Below, piece after piece: positions 54,776 through 64,000 of a stretch of DNA of 64,000 nucleotides. The notes beneath the pieces are model-generated. The model made no database searches and was not told where the DNA came from. It saw only the letters and a list, made by a program, of their open reading frames with translations. Position 1 is the first letter of the stretch. Each line of letters opens with the position of its first letter. Position numbers and translations under genes: made by a program. Location: contig CAHIKZ030005577.1 of assembly GCA_903632075.3 (NCBI GenBank), forward strand, positions 1,412,501 to 1,476,500. The letters run 5' to 3'. The DNA is from Acanthosepion pharaonis. Lineage: Eukaryota; Mollusca; Cephalopoda; Sepiida; Sepiidae.

Positions 54776-56057
54776 AAAATAAGGAGCTTCATGCTTTGGC
54801 CCTGTGGTTTATTGTATCAATTCTGATAATTACTACGAGTTAAACGGGAAGTGTCAAAAAATGGTGACAATCTAAAATGTACCTAAATTAAAAAGGGTAT
54901 GAACAAAGGAAGAAAGGAAAAATAAAACTGAGGTAATTTACTGTGGTAAGAAAAGAGATAAAATATTTACAAAAACATGAAACTTCACATTGAGTAATTC
55001 AAAATATTAAAAACTCCTCAATATGAGAATATAGCCATGAGATAGGGTAGAAAGATTTATTTTCCTATTTTATTTCCCCCATTATGAGCATTATTATATC
55101 TGCGATATAATAACACTGTACTTCATGGACGGGAGGGAATAGCTGAGAGGAAAAAGGATGACAAACATGCTTTTTTCTCCGAGACTTTTATACCACTAAG
55201 AGATGCACAAATCTATATATACATATTTACACATGTCCCACACAGAGAATGATTTTACATATATCTATATAGCAAGCAGAGTGTAAAGAGAATAAAAAGA
55301 TAAGGTTTTACATATAATATGGAGATTCTTCTGTGTTTCTGGAGAATCCATGTTTAGGACTATAGATACAAGCAGGCCGTATTCATCTACTTTGTTGCAG
55401 ACGAGGACATATTCCATGAATGGGAAACGGTGAATATTGGGTTATCCCAAATTGAGGACTGAAAATTCTTCTATATCTGGGGAATATATATTCACAAAAG
55501 GAAATGGACTTGTAAGCTGCTGGGGGAAGCAAATTTAGCCTCAACCCAAGTCAGAGGGTACAAAGCAACCTCTTGGTTTGGCTCTGGTAAATTGAGTGAA
55601 ATTGACTGCCTTTTTCATCACTGTATGGCGGGATGTCATTAAGTGTCTGTCACATGATCCACATGACTTATCGCCAAAACAAGGGAGATAATCGCCTTCT
55701 GTATCCCAACAAAACATTGCTCCTTTAATAATGTTAAAATGTTCTAAGATATTTCAAAATGCATTACTTTATATTTTTCACATTCATCTGGTTCTTTTGT
55801 GAGGCAAAATAGACATATGAATGTCTAGTTGGGATATAAACAGTCATTGATACCATCACCATGGTCATGGCATCCGCATGTAATATATCTTTTTCATTAC
55901 CTCCTGGACATACGATGATGGCTCAATACATTCATATAGCTTATGAAGTACAGACTATTTGCAAATGTCTGATTCGTCATTTCTGACCACGGTTGAGTGG
56001 ACAAACTGACTAGAGTGCCACAGTGTTGGTTTGATGTCATCAAAAAGCAAAGTAAAT
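54776..56057. other. Intergenic, no gene confidently seen
   Basis: No domain-bearing frame; a 122-codon minus frame at 55897-56265 runs into the hAT-like element and has no recognised motif. The 'agggagataa' phrase at 55684 is common in molluscan repeats but not diagnostic. Confidence 0.4.
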
Positions 56058-56440
56058 CTTTAAAAGCAGTGGTTCTCAACTGGGGTCCATGCAATGGCAT
56101 GCAGGTGTTTGGTGATGCCCAGGGAAAACTCCTTGATTGTATACCCATAACACTTAAGTAGGGTGGGCAACTCCGGTTTTGCTTATCAAAACATGGATCC
56201 ATATTCACACCAGCTTGTAGGATTGTAGGGTACTTGTACAGCAAAGTTGACGGTGACAATTTCAAATTTCAAAAACTAAATTTTTATTTCTGTTGTAGCA
56301 TACCTACGGATGATAATGAGTATGTTCCCATTCACATAAATACAGTAGTAAATACTGTATGTTGGTCTGTAGTTTGGGATTCATTGTGGAATTCACTTGA
56401 CTCACTTCTAGCAGTTGACTACTTCTACGCACCGCTGGAG

Positions 56441-57350
56441 AATCTTATATGTGTTGTTCTTGTCCTAAGTATTATTGTTCATTACCTACCTTTGTTTGAT
56501 TATTCTATTCAGTAACCTTCCCTAGGTTACAAATCTTATATGTGTTGTTCTTGTCCTAAGTATTATTGTACATTACCAACCTTTGTTTGATTATTCTATT
56601 CAGTAACCTTCCCTAGGTTACAAATCTTATATATGTTGTTCTTGTCCTAAGTATTATTGTTCATTACAAACCTTCATTTGATTATTCTATTCAGTAACCT
56701 TCCCTAGGTTACAAATCTTATATATGTTGTTCTTGTCCTAAGTATTATTGTTCATTACCAACCTTCATTTGATTATTCTATTCAGTAACCTTCCCTAGGT
56801 TACAAATCTTATATGTGTTGTTCTTGTCCTAAGTATTATTGTACATTACCAACCTTTGTTTGATTATTCTATTCAGTAACCTTCCCTAGGTTACAAATCT
56901 TATATGTGTTGTTCTTGTCCTAAGTATTATTGTTCATTACCAACCTTCATTTGATTATTCTATTCAGTAACCTTCCCTAGGTTACAAATCTTATATGTGT
57001 TGTTCTTGTCCTAAGTACTATTGTTCATTACCAACCTTCATTTGATTATTCTATTCAGTAACCTTCCCTAGGTTACAAATCTTATATGTGTTGTTCTTGT
57101 CCTAAGTATTATTGTACATTACCAACCTTTGTTTGATTATTCTATTCAGTAACCTTCCCTAGGTTACAAATCTTATATGTGTTGTTCTTCTCCTAAGTAT
57201 TATTGTTCATTACCAACCTTCATTTGATTATTCTATTCAGTAACCTTCCCTAGGTTACAAATCTTATATGTGTTGTTCTTGTCCTAAGTATTATTGTTCA
57301 TTACCAACCTTCATTTGATTATTCTATTCAGTAACCTTCCCTAGGTTACA
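56441..57350 (+). repeat. 91-bp tandem repeat, 10 copies
   Basis: 'aatcttatat' starts at 56441, 56532, 56623, 56714, 56805, 56896, 56987, 57078, 57169 and 57260: exactly 91 bp each time, no indels, few substitutions. Each unit contains 'aaccttccctaggttac', itself nearly palindromic. It lies inside the hAT-like element and is non-coding. Confidence 0.97.
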
Positions 57351-57844
57351 ACAATTTCCCTCTTTGATTGGATGCCTTCCTGATATGGATGCCCCAGGCC
57401 ATCACATCAACTGCCCATATTCTGCATGCTACTGGGTTCATGAAACGTTACTGGGGGTCCACAGACAAAAAACAAAACAAAAAAAAACCCAGCAAATTGG
57501 GTGTCCATGCTAATATTTTATTGGTTCATAGAACAACTTCACTTCAGACCAGTTGTTACAACTGAGAATTGAAATTTCTACAGTGATCTCTACACCATAT
57601 TAAAATAGTAAAGTAGGAAAACAAATTTAAAACTAACAGAAAATGAGATCAAGGGATCTAAATTAGCGTCCCTTTTACTCTATTTGATGTTTTGATTATA
57701 TAACAAATTTAAATGGTTTATTTTACTAGTGAACATAAATGTTCCATAGAATTTAGTAGTTAAATACAAGTTTATTTTCATTAAATTAGTTTTACTTCAA
57801 AATAAATCATTTACTATTTTTATAATACAATTCCTAAACTTATC

Positions 57845-58145
57845 TATTCAGTCAGTTATGTGCCATGCGTGATACACACTTAGGCAATCATGTATCTTTT
57901 GATACATGACTGACAAGGCAGATTTTTTTTCCTGCAGTAGGTTGCCATTTCTTTCTGCAGTAGACCAGTTGCCATCCAAGGCTATAAAAACTGGCCTGTC
58001 CTGCTATTTACCCATAGCTGGGGGTGAAGAAAAGGATTCATACCTTTCTCAAGGGTATTAGCACATAAGTGAATGTAATGGATCTGACTAGATTTTGAAC
58101 TCAGCTCTCCGATTCCTCAATCTGAGCCACTCAACCGTGCATTGT
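57845..58145 (-). mobile_element. SINE family B, full copy nested in the hAT-like element
   Basis: Read on the minus strand: GTTGAGTGGCTCAGATTGAG head, GAGTTCAAAATCTAG box-B region, 'cagctatgggtaaatagcag', 'ttggatggcaactggtctac', and the tail 'cacgcatggcacataactga'. This uninterrupted tail proves the break in the copy at 51265. Confidence 0.8.
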
Positions 58146-58273
58146 AAAAAATAAAATAAATTTTCTTTTTCATCAAATGTTTATGAGGTCTCCCCCCCAC
58201 CCAAAAAAAATATTAAGGTCAAAAACCACTGCTTTAAACCATTTGTGTTCTGTCTCTAACTCCTAGCCAGATA

Positions 58274-58483
58274 ATGTCCATCTACCACAGGACTGGTCAT
58301 CCTGGGATGAGACGAATATGGTACTTTGTATGCTGGGCAAGCTTGTCTGTGTCAAAAAGTGTTGTTAGGATCGTGATCGAAAAATGTAAAGACAAGTCCA
58401 ATCACCATTGCTGTTTTTCACATTTTTTCCTCCACTCATTTTCCTCGCCGCGAGTATTTATCTCCAGTAGGCGTGAATTTTAG
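58274..58483 (+). pseudogene. LTR-retrotransposon integrase zinc-binding fragment (tentative)
   Basis: MSIYHRTGHPGMRRIWYFVC then SVSKSVVRIVIEKCKD resembles the H-x-x-x-x-HPG-x-x-(R)-T-x-x-x-(V)..V..C segment that opens retroelement integrases. The second Cys is changed and nothing downstream is convincing. Only the HPG/WYF pattern supports this, so it is tentative. Confidence 0.4.
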
Positions 58484-59024
58484 CTTACAACTACGTCTGC
58501 ACCCTACGTCATTGACAGCCATCTTAAACATATAAACAGTGCAGAAATTTTCAGTTCAGGATGGAGAAATCTGCCAGCTACTGAACTTCATGTCGGCAGA
58601 TGGAAAGAAAGCAGACACTCATCTCTTTTTTTCCACTCCTTCAATGACCACGGCCAAAGAACGAACTCATTCATGATAATTGCCATAGTAACCAGGTCGA
58701 GAACTGGAAACACCTCATATTATTGACATCAGTTAAAATTTTTGTGTCATTCTCCATCAGCCTGCCTAAGACATCAGATTGTTTAAAATATATTTTTTAA
58801 TGTTTTAAAATAAAATTTAGCAATTATTTATTATATGACAATGTTTGTGCCTTTAAGGAAGGTTGGAGTGATCTTTATATATCAGCAATGAACTAAGCAA
58901 GTTAAGGGTCAGAAAATAAAAGGGTTTTTTTTACAGCTGTAAATAAAAGACTTTATTGAAAGGAGTTCAGTCTCTGTTGATTCTCGCCTTAAAAACAAAT
59001 ATACCAACACCTCAAGGACACATG
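58484..59024. repeat. Non-coding; dispersed repeat at about 58840-58915 (minus)
   Basis: On the minus strand 'tgcttagttcattgctgata' and 'cactccaaccttccttaaag' match the 5101-type repeat. No coding sequence otherwise. Confidence 0.45.
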
Positions 59025-59150
59025 GCACAGTGGATAAAGGCATTGGTTAGACCCAGTGACAGGACCCAATGAGTGTGAGTTCAATACCCAGTTAAGGCAG
59101 TGGAGAACTTTCAGAGGGAAAATTAACAGGAGATAACTGATAACTGACAT
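59025..59150 (+). mobile_element. tRNA-like SINE (family E)
   Basis: ATGGCACAGTGGATAAAGGC resembles a tRNA 5' end with box A, and GAGTTCAATACCC resembles box B 55 nt later. The anticodon-arm region is not tRNA-like, so this is a SINE head rather than a tRNA gene. Confidence 0.6.
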
Positions 59151-59159
59151 CCATTAAAC

Positions 59160-59400
59160 ATGGCATGTGGAACTAGAACAGTCTACCCCAGTGAGCGAAA
59201 TAAAGGGTTCAGTTCGACATTCCAACCACCTGAAGAAGGCGGGAGCGTACAACGGTCGAAACGTTGTAATAAACATGGCGACAAAGATGAGGACAATAGT
59301 CCGAATAATGTAAATAATGTACATAATACCTCATCTCAGAAATATAGACAAATCTTAAACACTATTTATTTATTTATATAATGTACAAGAATAATTTTAT
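59160..59400 (+). repeat. PLE-associated repeat with degenerate hammerhead-like core
   Basis: Contains CCTGAAGAAGG..GGTCGAAACG (59229-59263) followed by 'acaaagatgaggacaatagt'. Stem II is short (three pairs) and stem I does not pair, so activity is unlikely. Related blocks lie at 51.9-53.9 kb. 'aaataaagggttcagtt' links it to the 135-bp tandem repeat. Confidence 0.5.
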
Positions 59401-60017
59401 ATTTACAACATTCTAAAAATTTGCAAACCAATGCCAATGCAATATTTATTATTTACCATATTATGAAGAAAAAATTATAGAAAATAATTTGTTCGTACAT
59501 TTATAAAAAATATCTGTGAACTGCAGAACAAGAAAATTTTAAAAACACATCAGTAACATCTTTAACTTTGAAAATTTTCAATGCAAGCAGGGTGATGAAT
59601 CCACTAAGATGCAAGTTTTGAAAAAAAAAAAGTATTTTTCCGGGATATTATACATTTTTTCATCTGATAATTTCATATCTCAGATTAACTCATTTTAATT
59701 TTGCAAGTGGTGTTCCATACATAATGGCTTGCTACTCGTTTCTGATAACACCTGTCTGCTATAACAATCCCTATTACAGACACCTGCATAGGCACAGTTG
59801 TTTTTTCAGCACACACAGAGGCTACCAATGTTCTATTTTTCAACTATGATGATAGAATTTAGTTAGAGTTTCTGGGAGAGAGTGCATAATCTGGTGTGAT
59901 CAATAGTATGGAGTATGCTCAAATCCTCAGTCATGATGACTTGTGAATTTGTGGTAACAACATTCAATGACTCCTGTCTACCCAATTTCACTTAAAAGTC
60001 CTGCGTCAACCTGTGGT
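59401..60017. other. Intergenic, no gene seen
   Basis: AT-rich, with no recognised motif or repeat family. Confidence 0.4.
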
Positions 60018-60165
60018 GTACTTTTTAGGCATATTCAAAGTCCAGATCACCGAGATTGCCTTTTCAGGCCAATAACATCAAGAATTCATCTCCAACTAAT
60101 TGACCATGAACCTTTGTCTATCCAGTTGGTCACATATGTACATGCATATATATATATATATATAC
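60018..60165 (+). repeat. Direct repeat, copy 1 (partner 60786-60945)
   Basis: 'gtactttttaggcatattca' to 'ttggtcacatatgtacatgc' and a (TA)n tract are repeated almost exactly 768 bp downstream. Confidence 0.85.
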
Positions 60166-60299
60166 TAGACCGGGCTTCTTTAATATTTTCCCTTTTCTAG
60201 CAAGATTAATGCTCGACAAACGTACATATAAGTTTTAGATCAAAATAAAATTCTTTTTGTTTTTCATTCAAAATACTCAAATTTTAGGAATACGTTTTC

Positions 60300-60554
60300 A
60301 CAACATCGCCCACGTGACGATGACGTGATCATATTTAAATGGAACGCTGATCTTATAAAAGATTTCAGTTACCTGTTTGGATTGGTATTGCTTTTATGTC
60401 CATTGTCTTTTTCATGTTGAATTGTATATGGTCTATGTTAATTATGTTTAATGAATATGTCCTGAAGATGGTCTATTAGACCGAAACGTCCGACGTTGAC
60501 ATTAAACGTTAAAACAGCATAATCACCTATTAGGATTTTTGTTTGTTTTTTCAG

Positions 60555-60560
<6 letters not shown>
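60300..60560 (+). mobile_element. Ribozyme-bearing repeat unit, copy 1
   Basis: 'cgtgacgatgacgtgatcat', 'ggaacgctgatcttataaaa' and 'tttcagttacctgtttggat' upstream of the ribozyme-like motif, and 'aaacagcataatc' plus 'aggatttttgtttgtttttt' downstream, recur at 61285-61535. It resembles a PLE terminal repeat or retrozyme-like unit; no coding sequence. Confidence 0.6.
60457..60502 (+). ncRNA. Hammerhead ribozyme-like motif
   Basis: Stem I ATGTC/GACAT, core CTGAAGA (60462-60468), one extra T, stem II GGTCT/AGACC with loop ATT, GAAA (60483-60486), stem III ACGT/ACGT around CCG, T60497 at the cleavage position. All conserved core bases are present; only the extra T departs from the textbook form. 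Predicted by eye. Confidence 0.65.

Positions 60561-60561
<1 letters not shown>

Positions 60562-60623
<62 letters not shown>
60562..60623. repeat. (TA)n(TG)n microsatellite
   Basis: (TA)n at 60562-60595 grading into (TG)n to 60623. It follows the first ribozyme-bearing unit. Confidence 0.95.
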
Positions 60624-60639
60624 ATTGTTTTTGGGAATT

Positions 60640-60785
60640 TATAAAACATATCTACTAAAACTATTTTCTGAGGAGAATAGGTTTCTTAAGTCCCGTATCA
60701 CTCTTTCCAGTATAGAGGGAGTTCTTGTTCCTAATATTTTATTTAAAATAGTGTGGAATGCTAACAGCTTGATTATGTCCTTATT
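60640..60785 (-). repeat. Copy of a LINE-linked repeat (partner 61580-61705)
   Basis: 'tctactaaaactattttctg', 'aggagaataggtttcttaag' and 'agtgtggaatgctaa' are shared with 61580-61705, which adjoins the LINE relic at 61706-62660. It may be translated LINE sequence on the minus strand, but no motif proves this. Confidence 0.6.
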
Positions 60786-60910
60786 GTACTTTTTAGGCAT
60801 ATTCAAAGTCCAGATCACTGGGATTGCCTTTTCAGTCCAATAGCATCAAGAATTCACCTCCAACTAATTGACCATGAACCTTCGTCTATCAAGTTGGTCA
60901 CATATGTACA

Positions 60911-60945
<35 letters not shown>
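60786..60945 (+). repeat. Direct repeat, copy 2 (partner 60018-60165)
   Basis: Near-identical to copy 1, ending in a (TA)n tract into which the next MITE inserted at 60949. Confidence 0.85.
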
Positions 60946-60948
<3 letters not shown>

Positions 60949-60951
<3 letters not shown>

Positions 60952-61103
60952 TGTAACCCGGATATAAGAGAAACCCGGATATAAGAGAGATTTTCTCTGG
61001 TCCCAAATTAGAGCCTGTGTTAACGTATATAAAATAGACCAAACCCGGATATAAGAGACTTTTTCTCCGGTCCCAACAACTCTCTTATATCCGGGTTACA
61101 CTG
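60949..61103. mobile_element. Pogo-type MITE, TA target duplication
   Basis: CAGTGTAACCCGGATATAAG to CTTATATCCGGGTTACACTG between TA dinucleotides, inserted at the end of a (TA)n tract. It is in the same orientation as the 62.7-63.8 kb array. Confidence 0.93.
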
Positions 61104-61206
61104 TACTAAAATATACTATATATATATATATATATATATGAAGAAAAATATATACGGAAAAAACAGAACAAAAATCCTTATATACAATTATGCTGTTTTA
61201 ATGTTA

Positions 61207-61256
61207 ATATGTCAACGTCTGATGTTTCGGTCTAATAAACCATCTTCAGGACATAT
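61207..61256 (-). ncRNA. Hammerhead ribozyme-like motif, left arm
   Basis: On the minus strand: stem I ATATGTC/GACATAT (seven pairs), core CTGAAGA, extra T, stem II GGTTT/AGACC, GAAA, stem III ACAT/ACGT with one mismatch, T at the cleavage position. Confidence 0.6.
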
Positions 61257-61412
61257 TCATAAATATAACATTATCAATACAACGTGACGACAACGTGACC
61301 ATGTTTTAAACGGAACGCTGATATTATAAAACTTTCAGTTATTTGTTTCGATAAGTCTTGTTCTTATGTACATCGTCTTTATCATGTTGTATTGATAATG
61401 TTATATTTATGA

Positions 61413-61462
61413 ATATGTCCTGAAGATGGTTTATTAGACCGAAACGTCCAACATTGACATAT
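61413..61462 (+). ncRNA. Hammerhead ribozyme-like motif, right arm
   Basis: Stem I ATATGTC/GACATAT (61413-61419 and 61456-61462), core CTGAAGA (61420-61426), extra T, stem II GGTTT/AGACC with one G-T pair, GAAA (61441-61444), stem III ACGT/ACAT with one mismatch, cleavage-position T61455. Confidence 0.62.
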
Positions 61463-61579
61463 TAACATTAAAACAGCATAATTGTATATAAGGATTTTTG
61501 TTTTGTTTTTTCCGTATATATTTTTCTTCATACTGTCGGATCTATATCCATATATTTTCTTACATATATATATATATAT

Positions 61580-62660
61580 CTACTAAAACTATTTTCTGAG
61601 GAGAATAGGTTTCTTAAGTCCTGTATCCCTCTATCCAGTATTGAGGGAGTTCTTGTTCCTAATATTTAAAATAGTGTGGAATGCTAAAATCTTGATTATG
61701 TCCTTAATTTCTCTTCAAGTTACATGTGCTATCAACTCCTGTTGTTGCTGCTGTTGGAAGTCCTTAAACGATGTGGTTTCCCTCATCTGGTATAGTTCTT
61801 TGTTTCTGATCCTGTAATGTCACTCCACAAGGTTAGAAGAAGTGTAGTCATCACTTATCAAAGCCATTGATTTTAGAAAGCATTTGTATACAGCTGACAG
61901 TTTAGATATTTCTGAATGGGCTTGGTGCCACATGACATCCATATGAAAGTCTTGATCCGATGTAGCTATTTAAGAACATGACTCCAGTTTTCTGGTTAAT
62001 GTTCGGTTTTGTAGGAATTTACGATGTTGGGCTAAATTATCTCCAGCATTGACTCTTCTATATCCAATTTAAAATCACCTATGCTAAGTGTCCTTGAAGT
62101 GTTTAATATTAAAACCACAACATGAATTTTCATGATGGATTCAGGGTGCATGCCATCAATGTTTCCATTCCAATTCAAGATCATAGTTTCTGTTTTGGAA
62201 AAGTTTATTTTGAATCTTATATCTTGGAATATTTCATAGAGGATATAGATTTTCTCTTCAAGATCATTCTTATCCAAACTATGAATTTCTATGTCATCAG
62301 TAGAGTCCCTCCCTCCTTATCAATATATTGGCCTTGGGAGGGAAAGCAGGATTGTTAACTCCTATTTGTTTGGGATGTGGTATGGAATACTTAAATGAGA
62401 AGGTCATAGTCTAGGAAATAATTAAATAGACTCATTTCCTCTTCGTTGTAGTCCGGATGTTTCTAATTTTGTGGCTCTCACAAGACGTAAGATTTTGTGG
62501 ACCAATAAATTTCCACTATTAGAGTAATGCATTAAGAACTTGGAAGGCTGTTTCTGATAAAAAGAGAAAGTCTCGACTGTTGGAGTCATATGCTGCTGTG
62601 GGATTCTTTAGTTCGTTAATACCTTTCTTAATTTCCTGAGCAGTAGGTCCATTATTGCTT
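61580..62660 (-). pseudogene. LINE reverse transcriptase relic (RTE-like)
   Basis: On the minus strand, in order: 'PTAQEIKKGINELKNPTAAY' (about 62590-62650), the 'EI-x-x-A-I-x-x-LKNNKA-x-G' entry of LINE reverse transcriptases; a palm piece 'DKNDLEEKIYILYEIFQDIR..FKINFSKTETMI' with 'GNIDGMHPESIMKIH' (62100-62280), which follows the catalytic site in this group; and a C-terminal 'WHYRIRNKELYQMRETTSFK' with a Q run (61720-61840). The catalytic YADD itself and the middle are deleted. Dead copy. Confidence 0.7.
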
Positions 62661-62706
62661 ATGTTGTGAGGTGATGTTTATAATGAATGGGATGTATTTT
62701 GGTATA

Positions 62707-63794
62707 CAGTGTAACCCGGATATAAGAGAGCCGGATATAAGAGAAACCCGGATATAAGAGAGATTTTCTCTGGTCCCAAATTAGAGCCTGTGTTAATGTA
62801 TATAAAATAGACCAAACCCGGATATAAGAGAAACCCGGATATAAGAGACTTCTTCTCCGGTCCCGACAACTCTCTTATATCCGGGTTACACTGTAGTAGT
62901 AGTAATAGTGTAATATACATACAGTGTAACCCGGATATAAGAGAACCCCGGATATAAGAGAGATTTTCTCTGGTCCCAAATTAGAGCCTGTGTTAATGTA
63001 TATAAAATAGACCAAACCCGGATATAAGAGAAACCCGGATATAAGAGACTTCGTCTCCGGTCCCGACAACTCTCTTATATCCGGGTTACACTGTAGTAGT
63101 AGTAATAGTGTAATATACATAGAGTGTAACCCGGATATAAGAGAACCCCGGATATAAGAGAGATTTTCTCTGGTCCCAAATTAGAGCCTGTGTTAATGTA
63201 TATAAAATAGACCAAACCCGGATATAAGAGAAACCCGGATATAAGAGACTTCTGTCCCGGATATAAGAGACTAGTCTTCTAACCCGGATATAAGAGAACC
63301 CCGGATATAAGAGAATTTTCTGGTCCCAAATTATATCTGTGTTAATGTATATAAAATAGACCAAACGGATATAAGAGAAAGATATAATCCGGTGTAATAT
63401 ATCCATAGAGTAGTAAGTAATAGGATATAAGAGAACCCCGATATAAGAGAACCCCGGATAGAGATTTTCTCTGGTCCCAAATTAGAGCCTGTGTTAATAT
63501 ATATAAAATAGACCAAACCCGGATATAAGAGAAACCCGGATATAAGAGACTTCTTCTCCGGTCCCGACAACTCTCTTATATCCGGGTGACACTGTAGTAG
63601 TAGTAATAGTGTAATATACATAGAGTGTAACCCGGATATAAGAGAACCCCGTATATAAGAGAGATTTTCTCTGGTCCCAAATTAGAGCCTGTGTTAATAT
63701 ATATAAAATAGACCAAACCCGGATATAAGAGAAACCCGGATATAAGAGACTTCTTCTCCGGTCCCGACAACTCTCTTATATCCGGGTCACACTG
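62707..63794. repeat. Head-to-tail array of ~5 pogo-type MITE units
   Basis: MITE starts at 62707, 62922, about 63122, about 63420 and 63623, and ends at 62893, 63093, 63594 and 63794. Complete units are joined by the same 28-bp spacer 'tagtagtagtaatagtgtaa..tatacata'. The third and fourth units are internally scrambled. The outermost ends sit in TA dinucleotides. The spacer shows the array grew by unequal exchange or replication rather than by independent insertions. Confidence 0.93.
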
Positions 63795-63898
63795 TATTTT
63801 CAATTTCTGCAGGAATTTTTATAGTTGTGTGGTTGAAATATGAGTCAAAGAGTTTTTTTTCTTCTGTGGTGGTTTTGAATGTATGATTTTATTAAATA

Positions 63899-63944
<46 letters not shown>

Positions 63945-64000
63945 CTTTTACGCACAAGTTTGTCATTACTTGGAAATTTTTCATGAAAACAAAAACAGAC
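63795..64000. repeat. Non-coding end of window with (TA)n at 63902-63944
   Basis: Short unannotated flank with a TA microsatellite of about 21 units; no gene. Confidence 0.8.

Larger units (their letters stand above)
56066..58231. mobile_element. hAT (Charlie-like) non-autonomous element, 2.17 kb
   Basis: Left end CAGTGGTTCTCAACTGGGGT and right end (complement) CAGTGGTTTTTGACCTTA lie between near-identical octamers CTTTAAAA (56058-56065) and CTTTAAAC (58232-58239), an 8-bp target duplication as made by hAT transposases. 'gttactgggggtccacagac' at 57449 is also typical of this group. No transposase frame. It contains the 91-bp tandem repeat and a SINE. Confidence 0.82.
61137..61532. repeat. 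Large inverted repeat with a ribozyme-like motif in each arm
   Basis: Arms 61137-61284 and 61385-61532 (about 148 bp each, with few mismatches) surround a ~100-bp spacer. The outer ends are 'tatgaagaaaaatatatacg' and its complement. Each arm carries one hammerhead-like motif pointing outward. Either strand would yield a long hairpin RNA. Confidence 0.9.

Noticed and set aside
59025..59105. Functional tRNA gene
   Set aside because: Box A and B similarity exists, but the acceptor stem and anticodon arm do not pair; SINE head is the better explanation. The same holds for 4597-4713, 43903-43965 and 52115-52190.
62678..63803. Series of related 75-106-codon minus frames with a repeated 'PDIRELSGPEKKSLISGFLL' sequence
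   Set aside because: Translations of the pogo-type MITE units; similarity reflects the repeated DNA, not a protein family.

Overview
The window is AT-rich, non-coding-dominated animal DNA. The only plausible host genes are two intron-poor C2H2 zinc-finger exons, each preceded by a pyrimidine-rich splice acceptor. Everything else recognisable is transposable elements, their relics, tandem repeats and microsatellites. The combination of KRAB-less poly-C2H2 exons, several tRNA-derived SINE families, Penelope-like elements, a Tx1-like LINE, Gypsy, hAT and mariner/pogo-type elements, together with 5S rRNA-like pieces close to the molluscan form, suggests a large repeat-rich invertebrate genome, most likely a mollusc and possibly a cephalopod. 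That assignment is inference.

Layout. 1-8.5 kb: a Penelope-like element (PLE) fragment with an upstream hammerhead-like motif (2.2-4.05 kb), LINE and SINE tails (4.4-4.7 kb) and a degenerate ~365-bp tandem repeat (5.8-6.75 kb). 8.5-11.4 kb: zinc-finger gene 1, 18 open fingers flanked by decayed ones. 11.7-24.1 kb: dispersed repeats, a hAT transposase pseudogene (13.16-14.85 kb), a 180-bp tandem repeat, a reverse-strand PLE relic, SINEs, a mariner N-terminal fragment, a LINE C-terminus, and a 5S rRNA-derived double palindrome (21.4 kb). 24.8-38.3 kb: one Gypsy LTR retrotransposon on the minus strand whose 3' LTR is split by a 7.8-kb Tx1-like LINE, with a 6-bp target duplication. 40-50.3 kb: PLE fragments with variant hammerhead-like motifs, zinc-finger gene 2 (13 fingers) whose downstream fingers are scattered between later insertions, pogo-type MITEs including one expanded into an 86-bp satellite, a hAT element, and a mariner MITE that still encodes a transposase C-terminus. 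51-64 kb: a solo LTR inside a SINE, 135-bp and 91-bp tandem repeats, a 2.2-kb hAT-like element, LINE relics, hammerhead-like motifs (two in an inverted repeat) and a head-to-tail MITE array.

How it fits together. The elements are mutually nested and the order of insertion can be read: LINE into Gypsy LTR, MITE into hAT element, solo LTR into SINE, MITE and hAT between zinc-finger relics. The most unusual signal is a dispersed set of hammerhead-ribozyme-like folds associated with PLE sequence. In these the stem II pairs differ between copies yet still pair, and the core C3-G8 pair appears as C-G, U-A and G-C in different copies. No intact, clearly autonomous transposon is present; all transposon reading frames seen are broken.
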